Below, piece after piece: positions 1-6,493 of a stretch of DNA of 6,585 bases. Every line of letters starts with the position of its first letter. The first letter of the stretch is position 1. A model generated the notes under the pieces. It was given only the letters and a program-made list of their open reading frames with translations, ran no database searches and was not told the origin of the DNA. The stretch is taken from NCBI GenBank assembly GCA_002480015.1, contig DLQD01000135.1, positions 1-6,585 on the forward strand, in the 5' to 3' direction. Source of the stretch: Opitutia bacterium UBA7441. GTDB taxonomy: Bacteria; Verrucomicrobiota; Verrucomicrobiia; Opitutales; Coraliomargaritaceae. The position numbers and the translations under genes were made by a program.

Positions 1-437
1 GAATCCGTTTGGAGCGTCTTGCGACGGAGGTGATCCATGACGCGGCCCGGAGTGCCGACAACAATGTGCGCGCCCTTGCGCAGTGCGCGCATTTGGCGGT
101 CGAGCGGGGCGCCACCATAAACGGGCACGGCCACGAGGCCTTTAAGCGCAGAGGCGAGGCGGTGGATTTCCTCGCAGACCTGCACGGCCAACTCGCGGGT
201 GGGGCAGAGCACGAGGACTTGCGTTTCGTCGCGCTTAATATCGATGAGATTGAGTGCAGGTAGACCAAAGGCGGCCGTCTTACCGGAGCCTGTCTGGGAG
301 AGGCCGACGATATCTTTACCCGCAAGCGCGACCGGTATGGTCTTGGCCTGAATGGGCGAAGGCGATTCATAGCCGAGGCGCTCGATGCCTTCGATAAGTT
401 CGGGGCGTAGCCCCAGATCAGAGAATTTGGTATTCAT
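1..437 (-). CDS. DEAD-box ATP-dependent RNA helicase, N-terminal part (cut by window edge)
   Basis: Minus-strand reading frame with its start codon at 435-437, open for 145 codons to the window edge. The translation begins MNTKFSDLGLRPELIEGI and shows the N-terminal motifs of a DEAD-box helicase in order: a Q motif with Phe5, the GYESPSPIQ segment and Gln30; Walker A/motif I SQTGSGKT at residues 47-54; motif Ia PTRELA at 79-84; the GG pair at 108-109; and motif Ib TPGR at 129-132. The DEAD box itself and the second RecA domain lie outside the window. Such enzymes unwind RNA duplexes with ATP during ribosome assembly, mRNA decay or cold adaptation. The N-terminus resembles the DeaD/CsdA and RhlE groups, but subfamily cannot be decided from this part, so no symbol is given. 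No clear Shine-Dalgarno precedes the start. It is divergent from trhO. Confidence 0.95.
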   Translation of the reverse strand, partial: MNTKFSDLGLRPELIEGIERLGYESPSPIQAKTIPVALAGKDIVGLSQTGSGKTAAFGLPALNLIDIKRDETQVLVLCPTRELAVQVCEEIHRLASALKGLVAVPVYGGAPLDRQMRALRKGAHIVVGTPGRVMDHLRRKTLQTD

Positions 438-514
438 AACTTTACGCAGGAGCACTCGCCTCGTGACTGTGTGCCTCCGAGAAACCGACTCCAAATAACT
501 AAGCGGGCAGGGCT

Positions 515-541
515 TTGACAGTTTAGCACACCAGCTACAAG
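515..541 (+). promoter_or_regulatory. Candidate sigma70-type promoter for trhO
   Basis: A perfect -35 hexamer TTGACA lies at 515-520. The best -10 at a tolerable distance is TACAAG at 536-541, four of six matches with a short 15-nt spacer. It lies between the divergent helicase and trhO genes and points toward trhO. The weak -10 and short spacer keep this low; another start in the AT-rich stretch 543-587 is possible. Confidence 0.3.
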
Positions 542-557
542 GTTTTAAACGATCTAA

Positions 558-578
558 ATAAATACACAGGGTATTTAT
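558..578. repeat. AT-rich 8-bp inverted repeat in divergent spacer
   Basis: ATAAATAC at 558-565 and GTATTTAT at 571-578 form a perfect 8-bp dyad around a 5-nt centre (ACAGG). It sits between the divergent helicase and trhO genes, downstream of the TTGACA at 515. It could be an operator for a dimeric regulator or a weak leader hairpin. No family-specific operator was recognised. Confidence 0.4.
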
Positions 579-665
579 ATTCCTTATATGGCAAAAGCTA
601 GAGTCCTGACTTCGCTATCGACAAGAAAAGATGGGGGCTTTTTAGATTATGAGGAAAAAATCACT

Positions 666-1502
666 ATGTCAGACGATTTCAAAATTGCCGCCTTCTATCA
701 CTTTACTGATTTGCCCGACCGCGATGAGTGGGCGGACCGTATCGTCGACCACGGACTAAAGGTGGGCTTACGCGGGACGATTATTTTTGCCCCCGAGGGG
801 GTGAACTCGACCTGTGCGGGAGCCTGTGCAGCGGTTGATGCGACCATCGCTCTGTTGAAATCCGATCCACGCTTTGAGTCGATGGAGGTCAAATACTCTT
901 ATGCCGATTTTAATCCCTTTCCAAAGTTTAAGGTTAAAAAAAAGCACGAAATTGTTACTTTCCGTCAGGAGGGTGCCGACCCGAGGGACGCAGTGGGCAC
1001 TTACTTGGAACCCGAGGAGTGGAACGATCTGATCGCGGATCCCGATGTGATTACAATTGATACACGTAATGACTATGAAGTCGAGGTGGGGCATTTTAAA
1101 GGTGCTGTGAACCCGAAGACGGAGGACTTCACTTCTTTTGCCAAGTTTGTCGACGAGCATCTGGCCACGCAGAAGGATAAAAAAATCGCCATGTACTGCA
1201 CGGGTGGCATTCGCTGTGAGCGTTCGACGGCTTATTTAAAGCAGAAAGGTTTCAAGCACGTCTATCATTTAAGAGGCGGCATTTTACGCTACCTGGAAAG
1301 GATGCCGAAAGATCAGAGCCTATGGGAGGGGGATTGCTTCGTCTTCGACTACCGAGTGGCCGTGGACCATGATCTTAAACCTGCAAAGTGGAAAATTGAC
1401 CCAGAAACGAGCCACCCGAAGCCGATGTCGGAGCACGAAATCGTGAAAATAGCCGCGCGCCGTCGCAGTGGAGCCATCTTTAAGAAGCCTTATACGGTTT
1501 AG
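666..1502 (+). CDS. trhO: tRNA uridine(34) hydroxylase, rhodanese family (TrhO/YceA, UPF0176)
   Basis: A 278-residue protein. TrhO enzymes carry out oxygen-dependent hydroxylation of uridine 34 in certain tRNAs, giving 5-hydroxyuridine on the way to cmo5U-type wobble bases. Residues 5-100 form the N-terminal domain, starting KIAAFYHFTDLPD with the GTIIFAPEGVNST segment at 37-49. The rhodanese domain spans about 115-215, with IDTRNDYE at 131-138 and the active-site loop CTGGIRCE at 178-185, Cys178 being the predicted catalytic cysteine. CFVFDYRVAVDHDL at 224-237 is typical of the family. The start at 666 is preferred because homologues begin just before the AAFY segment and GAGGA at 651-655 lies 10 nt upstream; an in-frame ATG at 588 would add 26 unrelated residues. 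The C-terminal tail has no cysteine after Cys224, whereas many homologues carry a Cys-rich tail. Confidence 0.9.
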   Translation: MSDDFKIAAFYHFTDLPDRDEWADRIVDHGLKVGLRGTIIFAPEGVNSTCAGACAAVDATIALLKSDPRFESMEVKYSYADFNPFPKFKVKKKHEIVTFRQEGADPRDAVGTYLEPEEWNDLIADPDVITIDTRNDYEVEVGHFKGAVNPKTEDFTSFAKFVDEHLATQKDKKIAMYCTGGIRCERSTAYLKQKGFKHVYHLRGGILRYLERMPKDQSLWEGDCFVFDYRVAVDHDLKPAKWKIDPETSHPKPMSEHEIVKIAARRRSGAIFKKPYTV

Positions 1503-1573
1503 GGAGCGAAAAGTGTTCTCGCACGTAGTGAAATCTTTTGGTGCGGAAGGCATGATTCTGTAGCGATTTATCG

Positions 1574-1604
1574 GCTGTATCCCGCTTAAATACAGCAATT
1601 TTGC
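1574..1604 (+). terminator. Hairpin with short T-run, probable trhO terminator
   Basis: GCTGTAT at 1574-1580 pairs perfectly with ATACAGC at 1590-1596 around a 9-nt loop, followed by AATTTTGCC. It lies 72 nt past the trhO stop and before the tRNA-Thr gene. The stem is only moderately GC-rich and the T-run short, although a run of eight T follows at 1613-1620. A weak Rho-independent terminator is the simplest reading. Confidence 0.45.
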
Positions 1605-1737
1605 CAAGATTTATTTTTTTGAAATTAGTATTGACTGAGTAGGGGGTGAGAGGCACTTTCGCGGGCTTTCCAAAATTCAACCCTTCTATGAGTTGGATCA
1701 CCGGCTCTTTTCATTCTTTTTCATCATTTTGCGATGT

Positions 1738-1813
<76 letters not shown>

Positions 1814-1868
1814 CTCGGTCAATAAACAACTAACACAATCCATCTCTCAACACTAAATAACATCAATC

Positions 1869-3059
<1,191 letters not shown>

Positions 3060-3087
3060 TCACTTCACTACACAGATTCCAGTTTTC

Positions 3088-3114
3088 GCCGAGGGCTCTA
3101 TATGGGCCCTCGGC
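3088..3114 (+). terminator. Hairpin terminator or attenuator after tuf
   Basis: GCCGAGGGC at 3088-3096 pairs perfectly with GCCCTCGGC at 3106-3114, a GC-rich 9-bp stem that can extend two more pairs inward to leave a 5-nt loop. It starts 28 nt after the tuf stop. The downstream sequence TTCACTGTTATT is a weak T-tract, so termination may be partial, leaving read-through into tRNA-Trp and secE. A TAGAAT at 3129-3134 could be a -10 for a new start before tRNA-Trp, but no -35 accompanies it. Confidence 0.65.
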
Positions 3115-3147
3115 TTCACTGTTATTAATAGAATTTAGCCCAAAATT

Positions 3148-3226
<79 letters not shown>

Positions 3227-3235
3227 TACAATTTC

Positions 3236-3439
3236 ATGAAGAATCCATTCACCAGCATCCGCCTCTTTTATAAGGAGACGATGACAGAGCTTAAGAAAGC
3301 TTCTTGGCCTTCCAAGATCGAGTTGCGCGACTCAACGATCGTCGTCCTTATCGCTACAGCGATCCTGGGCACTTACATCGCGCTGATTGATTTCTCGCTT
3401 ATGAATGGAGTTGAGTTGCTCACTTCTTGGGTGCGCTAA
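3236..3439 (+). CDS. secE: Preprotein translocase subunit SecE
   Basis: A 67-residue protein of the single-transmembrane SecE type (B. subtilis SecE is 59 residues). SecE clamps and stabilises SecY in the inner-membrane SecYEG channel. Residues 6-21 form the amphipathic surface helix (SIRLFYKETMTELKKA), followed by the conserved SWPSK at 23-27 and one membrane span at about 35-53. Start choice: the ATG at 3236 keeps the whole amphipathic helix, as the family requires, but it has no Shine-Dalgarno and lies 9 nt after tRNA-Trp. An internal in-frame ATG at 3281 is preceded by AAGGAG at 3272-3277 with only 3 nt between, and would give a 52-residue form lacking half the helix. The longer reading is preferred. 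nusG follows after 71 nt. Confidence 0.93.
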   Translation: MKNPFTSIRLFYKETMTELKKASWPSKIELRDSTIVVLIATAILGTYIALIDFSLMNGVELLTSWVR

Positions 3440-3472
3440 GCTACCACCTACCTGACTCTCTTATTTTATTCC

Positions 3473-3484
3473 GCCGGTTCCGGC
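3473..3484 (+). other. Small hairpin between secE and nusG
   Basis: GCCG/CGGC with tetraloop GTTC, followed by ATCATTTTCTG. It is short and may only be a weak pause or processing signal in the 71-nt secE-nusG spacer. No small gene was seen there. Confidence 0.2.
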
Positions 3485-3510
3485 ATCATTTTCTGTCTCT
3501 AGACTCTACA

Positions 3511-4089
3511 ATGTCCGACTCTTCATCTATCTCAGGCCCTCGTTGGTATGCCGTTCAGACTCTCTCCAATCAAGAGGGCAAGGCGAAGAAATATCTCGAT
3601 AAGTTCATCGCAATCGAGGAGATGGAGGATTACATCTTTGACGTGCTCATGCCCACTGAAACGGTGACCGAGGTCAAAAGCGGCAAGAAAAATACGAAGA
3701 TACGCAAATTCTACCCAGGTTACGTTTTCGTCAATATGCGTCTGTATGACGATGACGGTCAGCTCTTGCAAAAGCCCTGGTATTTCGTCCGTGAAGCTCA
3801 CGGCGTGATTAACTTTGTCGGCGGCGATCGTCCGACCCCACTCAAAAAGAGTGAAATTGAGCGCATCCTCAATCAAGTAGAAGAAGCCGAAGGTAAAGAA
3901 AAGCCGAAAATCGAATACGACATCGGCGAAATGGTCAAAGTCAACGATGGTCCCTTCGCGAACCTCGTCGGCAAAATCGAGGAGATCGACCCAGACCGGG
4001 GCAAACTCAAGGTTTCCGTATCTATTTTCGGGCGTTACACGCCTGTCGAACTTGAATACTGGCAAGTCCAGAGAACAGAAGAAAGCTAA
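3511..4089 (+). CDS. nusG: Transcription termination/antitermination factor NusG
   Basis: A 192-residue protein, close to the usual NusG length (E. coli 181). NusG binds the clamp of RNA polymerase, reduces pausing, and links polymerase to Rho or to ribosomal protein S10. The NGN domain runs from RWYAVQTLSNQEGKA (11-25) through IRKFYPGYVFVNM (64-76) to the region of HGVINFVGG (97-105). A charged linker, EEAEGKEKPK, covers 124-133. The KOW domain occupies about 137-190, with VKVNDGPFANLVGKIEEID at 142-160 and VSIFGRYTPVELEYWQV at 170-186. The start at 3511 is chosen because the family starts a few residues before RWYAVQT; an in-frame ATG at 3427 would overlap secE and add an atypical 28-residue extension. 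No Shine-Dalgarno is visible before 3511. rplK follows after 6 nt, so the two are probably co-transcribed. Confidence 0.97.
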   Translation: MSDSSSISGPRWYAVQTLSNQEGKAKKYLDKFIAIEEMEDYIFDVLMPTETVTEVKSGKKNTKIRKFYPGYVFVNMRLYDDDGQLLQKPWYFVREAHGVINFVGGDRPTPLKKSEIERILNQVEEAEGKEKPKIEYDIGEMVKVNDGPFANLVGKIEEIDPDRGKLKVSVSIFGRYTPVELEYWQVQRTEES

Positions 4090-4095
4090 CCAGAC

Positions 4096-4521
4096 ATGTC
4101 TAAGAAAATCACAGGACAAATCCGTTTACAACTGCCCGCAGGCGCCGCAAATCCAGCCCCCCCGGTTGGACCCGCTCTCGGTGCACAAGGCGTTAATATC
4201 ATGGGATTCTGTAAAGAATTCAATGCCAAGACCAAGGATCAAGCAGGCATGATTCTGCCGTGCGTTATCACCGTCTATGCTGACCGTTCTTTCAGCTTTA
4301 TCCTCAAGTCGCCACCGGCTGCGATTCTGCTCAAGAAGGCTGCCGGTATCGCCAAGGGTTCCGGTGTTCCCAACAAGGACAAGGTCGGTAAGGTTACGCG
4401 CAAGCAAGTTCTTGAAATCTGCGAAATCAAAAAAGCCGACTTGAACGCCAAGAATGAGGACGCCGCGTTCAACATCATCGCTGGCACTGCGCGCTCTATG
4501 GGGCTCGAGGTTGTCGACTAA
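4096..4521 (+). CDS. rplK: 50S ribosomal protein L11
   Basis: A protein of 141 residues, close to the E. coli length of 142. L11 binds the GTPase-associated centre of 23S rRNA at the base of the L12 stalk and helps control factor GTP hydrolysis and the stringent response. The N-terminal domain carries the proline-rich NPAPPVGPALG at 19-29, the thiostrepton-contact region, with both prolines kept, then QGVNIMGFCKEFNAKT. The linker and RNA-binding C-terminal domain contain SPPAAILLKKAAG (72-84), PNKDKVGKVTRKQ and the terminal GTARSMGLEV signature. ATG lies 6 nt after the nusG stop. The upstream AGAAGAAAG is only a weak ribosome binding site, so coupling to nusG translation is likely. Confidence 0.98.
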   Translation: MSKKITGQIRLQLPAGAANPAPPVGPALGAQGVNIMGFCKEFNAKTKDQAGMILPCVITVYADRSFSFILKSPPAAILLKKAAGIAKGSGVPNKDKVGKVTRKQVLEICEIKKADLNAKNEDAAFNIIAGTARSMGLEVVD

Positions 4522-4527
4522 TTTTCA

Positions 4528-4551
4528 CGGAAGTCCTCCGGCTTCCGGTTT
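4528..4551 (+). terminator. Hairpin plus short T-run between rplK and rplA
   Basis: CGGAAG at 4528-4533 pairs with CTTCCG at 4542-4547, extendable inward by a G-T and a C-G pair to leave loop CTCC, followed by GTTT. It begins six bases after the rplK stop, inside the 51-nt gap to rplA. Given the essential genes downstream it would be at most a partial attenuator, or a 3'-end stabiliser or processing site that lets rplK and rplA be expressed differently. Confidence 0.4.
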
Positions 4552-4572
4552 AACCACAATAGAGATATAACA

Positions 4573-5277
4573 ATGGCCACCCAGCAAATAAAGGGAAGCA
4601 AACGCTATCGTAGCGCAGTCGAAATGACTGATCTTACGAAGACTTACTCGGTCGAAGAAGCGTCTGCGTTACTCAGTAAACTACCAAAGGCGAAGTTTGA
4701 CGAAACTGTCGAAATTTACGCCCACCTCGCAGTCGATCCTCGTAAGAGTGATCAGATGGTGCGCGGCACAGTCAAACTTCCCCAGGGAAGTGGTAAGACT
4801 GTTCGCGTAATTGTCTTCACCGAAAATCCGGAAGAAGCCCTCGCCGCAGGCGCAGACGAAGCTGGCCTCGACGATTTGATCGAAAAGGTCACCGGCGGTT
4901 GGATAGATTTTGACGTCGCGATTTCGACAACGAGTGCAATGAAGAGCGTTCGTAAGGTTGCTCGTGTGCTTGGTCCGCGAGGGCTTATGCCTAATCCCAA
5001 GTCCGGGACCGTCACGGACGATATTCCCGCTGGGATCGATGAAGTGAAAGCCGGCCGTGTTGAGTTCAAAATGGACAAGACTGCCAATGTTGCTGTCATC
5101 GTTGGGAAGCGCTCATTCACATCTGAGCAGATCACGGAGAACGCCGATGCCGCTGTTAAAGCGCTCATTGAGGCTCGCCCCAAGGTAGCTACCGGTAAAT
5201 ACATCAAGAGCCTCACTTTGAGTGCAACGATGAGCCCCGGTATCTCTGTGGATGTCACCGATTACAATAAAAGCTAA
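4573..5277 (+). CDS. rplA: 50S ribosomal protein L1
   Basis: A protein of 234 residues, the same length as E. coli L1. It forms the mobile L1 stalk that moves with deacylated tRNA at the E site, and in many bacteria represses its own operon by binding a 23S-like site in the mRNA. The N-terminal segment SKRYRSAVE (9-17) and YSVEEASALL lead into domain I with VRGTVKLPQGSGKTVRV (63-79). The signature of domain II, LGPRGLMPNPKSGTV, is at 133-147. The chain returns to domain I with GRVEFKMDKTANVAVIVGK (161-179) and ends with YIKSLTLSATMSPGISVDV. The start has only a weak purine-rich site (AGAGA). No L1-binding mimic was recognised by eye. Confidence 0.98.
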   Translation: MATQQIKGSKRYRSAVEMTDLTKTYSVEEASALLSKLPKAKFDETVEIYAHLAVDPRKSDQMVRGTVKLPQGSGKTVRVIVFTENPEEALAAGADEAGLDDLIEKVTGGWIDFDVAISTTSAMKSVRKVARVLGPRGLMPNPKSGTVTDDIPAGIDEVKAGRVEFKMDKTANVAVIVGKRSFTSEQITENADAAVKALIEARPKVATGKYIKSLTLSATMSPGISVDVTDYNKS

Positions 5278-5282
5278 GGAGG
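5275..5282 (+). promoter_or_regulatory. Strong Shine-Dalgarno of rplJ overlapping the rplA stop
   Basis: TAAGGAGG contains the rplA stop codon (5275-5277) and the full anti-16S core AAGGAGG, 10 nt before the rplJ ATG at 5293. This is the best ribosome binding site in the window, and its overlap with the stop suggests translational coupling of L1 and L10. Confidence 0.85.
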
Positions 5283-5292
5283 CACACATCAC

Positions 5293-5811
5293 ATGAGACC
5301 AGAAAAACAATATCTTGTTGAAGAGGTGAGTTCTCACCTTAACAAATCTGATTACGTATACCTCGCCAATTACGAGCGTATCACTGTCGACGAAATCGCC
5401 GAGCTGCGTGCCTCTCTCGAAGAGTACGATGCGGAGTTTCACGTTGTGAAAAACAGCATCTTCAACGTCGCCGCTACTGCGAAGGAGTATCCTGACATGA
5501 GCGAGCATCTCACTGGCCAGACAGCGATTATCGTGGGTGGAGACAATCCGTCCGGCGTCGCTAAGGTCATTGGTGAGTTCTTTAAAAAGAAGGACAAGGT
5601 CGATCTCAAGGCGGGAGTTCTTAATGAGAAAATTCTCGACAAGGCGCAAATCGAAGTGCTTGCAAAGCTTCCTGGCCTCGAAGCGCTGCGTGCACAGCTC
5701 CTCGGTCTGCTCAACCAGCCGGGCACCAGCCTTGTCCGTATTTTCAATGCGGTTCCGCAATCTGTCGTCAATGTTCTGCAAGCCAAGGTGCGGGCAGAAA
5801 ACGGCGATTAA
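5293..5811 (+). CDS. rplJ: 50S ribosomal protein L10
   Basis: A 172-residue protein (E. coli has 165). L10 anchors L12 dimers to the 23S GTPase-associated centre and so forms the base of the stalk that recruits EF-Tu, EF-G and other factors. The N-terminal RNA-binding domain shows MRPEKQYLVEEV, YVYLANYERITVDEIAELR and a strand with HVVKNSIFNVAA (50-61). GQTAIIVGGDNPSGVAKVIGEFFKK spans about 75-99. The C-terminal helix that binds L12 dimers corresponds to LRAQLLGLLNQPGTSLVRIFNAVPQSVVNVLQA. It begins 15 nt after rplA, so there is no room for the long leader that in E. coli carries the L10-L12 autoregulatory site; the structured RNA before rplL may be relevant instead. Confidence 0.97.
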   Translation: MRPEKQYLVEEVSSHLNKSDYVYLANYERITVDEIAELRASLEEYDAEFHVVKNSIFNVAATAKEYPDMSEHLTGQTAIIVGGDNPSGVAKVIGEFFKKKDKVDLKAGVLNEKILDKAQIEVLAKLPGLEALRAQLLGLLNQPGTSLVRIFNAVPQSVVNVLQAKVRAENGD

Positions 5812-5832
5812 TCGTCAATCACACACTTTTAG

Positions 5833-5858
5833 CCGTCCGTTCTCCGGAGCGGCGGTTT
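5833..5858 (+). terminator. Hairpin with short T-run after rplJ (possible attenuator)
   Basis: CCG-T-CCGTTC at 5833-5842 pairs with GAGCGGCGG at 5847-5855 with one bulged T at 5836, loop TCCG, followed by TTTAAAAA. It begins 21 nt after the rplJ stop. It may cause partial termination or protect the upstream mRNA end. The three-base T-run is too short for an efficient intrinsic terminator, and rplL must still be reached unless it has its own promoter. Confidence 0.4.
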
Positions 5859-5884
5859 AAAAACAACAATAACCAAAATAATCA

Positions 5885-5933
5885 GGTTAGGAGGAATTCG
5901 CCTCTTAAATATCCCGTTATCGGGGTGCTAACC
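5885..5933 (+). promoter_or_regulatory. Predicted three-way-junction RNA in the rplL leader
   Basis: Outer stem GGTTAG (5885-5890) with CTAACC (5928-5933), all Watson-Crick. It encloses hairpin A, GAGG/CCTC (5891-5894 with 5901-5904, loop AATTCG), linker TTAAAT, and hairpin B, ATCCCG/CGGGGT (5911-5916 with 5921-5926, loop TTAT, one wobble). Hairpin A follows the outer stem with no spacer, and hairpin B almost rejoins it. The element ends 19 nt before the rplL ATG. It includes an AGGAGG (5889-5894) with no start codon at a usable distance. A regulatory site for a ribosomal protein is the favoured reading, by inference only. Confidence 0.45.
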
Positions 5934-5937
5934 AATT

Positions 5938-5943
5938 GAAAGG
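5938..5943 (+). promoter_or_regulatory. Shine-Dalgarno of rplL
   Basis: GAAAGG lies 9 nt before the ATG at 5953 and just outside the three-way junction, so it would stay accessible when that structure is folded. Confidence 0.6.
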
Positions 5944-5952
5944 TATAATCAT

Positions 5953-6330
5953 ATGGCAATCACAAAAGAAGAAGTCGTCGAGTGGCTCTCCGCACAAACC
6001 GTGCTCGAAGTCGCTGATCTAGTCAAAGAACTCGAAGAGAAGTGGGGCGTGAGTGCTGCTGCTCCTGTCGCCGTTGCTGCTGCCGGCCCTGCCGCAGCTG
6101 CTGAAGCCGTGGAAGAAAAGGACGAGTTCGATGTTATCCTCAAGGCTGCGGGCGCGAATAAAATCGCGGCCATTAAAGAAGTCCGTGCGATCACAGGTCT
6201 CGGCCTGAAGGAAGCTAAGGACCTCGTCGAAGGTGCACCTAAGCCTGTCAAGGAAGGCTGCTCCAAGGACGAAGCCGAAGAGATCAAGAAGAAGCTCGAA
6301 GCTGCCGGCGCTGAAGTCGAATTGAAGTAA
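5953..6330 (+). CDS. rplL: 50S ribosomal protein L7/L12
   Basis: A 125-residue acidic stalk protein (E. coli has 121), present in several copies per ribosome, that recruits translation GTPases and stimulates their activity. Residues 1-33 form the dimerisation and L10-binding domain (EEVVEWLSAQTVLEVADLVK). Residues 34-53 form an Ala/Pro/Val-rich flexible hinge. Residues 54-125 form the globular C-terminal domain with EKDEFDVILKAAGANKIAAI (55-74), KEVRAITGLGLKEAKDLVE (75-93) and the end EEIKKKLEAAGAEVELK. Cys103 stands where valine is common (KEGV), a conservative oddity. The 141-nt spacer before it contains a hairpin and a predicted three-way junction, which fits the need to make L12 in excess over L10. 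A strong terminator-like hairpin follows. Confidence 0.98.
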   Translation: MAITKEEVVEWLSAQTVLEVADLVKELEEKWGVSAAAPVAVAAAGPAAAAEAVEEKDEFDVILKAAGANKIAAIKEVRAITGLGLKEAKDLVEGAPKPVKEGCSKDEAEEIKKKLEAAGAEVELK

Positions 6331-6371
6331 TCTCGGGAACTCCCTATTATATTCAATCGTTACAAAATTTC

Positions 6372-6427
6372 ACAGTTAGGTGAGCTCACCCAAATAGGGT
6401 GAGCCTCGCCTAGCTGTTTTTGCTTTT
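6372..6427 (+). terminator. Strong intrinsic terminator/attenuator between rplL and rpoB
   Basis: The arms 6372-6391 and 6397-6417 form a stem of about 20 bp with a single bulged C and two G-T wobbles, loop AAATA. The top arm pair is GCTCACCC with GGGTGAGC. A T-run TTTTT at 6417-6421 and a second TTTT at 6424-6427 follow at once. It begins 41 nt after the rplL stop and ends 66 nt before rpoB. In E. coli the same gap holds a partial attenuator and an RNase III processing site, and a stem this long could serve either role here. Confidence 0.9.
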
Positions 6428-6429
6428 CC

Positions 6430-6446
6430 GCTGAGTTTCGCTCAGC
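6430..6446 (+). other. Small hairpin in rpoB leader
   Basis: GCTGAG at 6430-6435 pairs perfectly with CTCAGC at 6441-6446 around TTTCG. It stands two bases after the T-run of the rplL terminator. It has no T-tract of its own and may stabilise the 5' end of an rpoB transcript, or be incidental. Confidence 0.3.
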
Positions 6447-6493
6447 CATCTATTAGAACACATTCATTACATACCGTCACCCGGACATCCATT

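Noticed and set aside
9..263. Plus-strand open frame of 84 codons at the window start
   Set aside because: It is antisense to the DEAD-box helicase, whose minus-strand frame shows the Q motif and motifs I, Ia and Ib. The plus-strand translation resembles no known family.
588..665. In-frame upstream start for trhO adding 26 residues
   Set aside because: The added residues do not fit the family N-terminus, and the ATG at 666 has GAGGA at a good distance. It cannot be excluded fully.
1631..1636. TTGACT as the -35 of a tRNA-Thr/tuf promoter
   Set aside because: The sequence 15-19 nt downstream is GC-rich with no -10-like hexamer. The alternative TTGCCA at 1601 has only poor -10 partners at 18-19 nt.
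3427..3510. Longer nusG start overlapping secE
   Set aside because: The 28 added residues are not NusG-like, and the ATG at 3511 gives the usual distance to RWYAVQT.
5113..5781. Minus-strand open frame of 222 codons across rplA-rplJ
   Set aside because: It spans two clearly conserved plus-strand ribosomal protein genes and has no recognisable motif, so it is an antisense shadow.
5944..5949. Perfect TATAAT just before the rplL start
   Set aside because: It lies 4 nt before the ATG, so transcription would begin inside the start codon, and there is no TTGACA-like element 17 nt upstream. It is probably coincidental.
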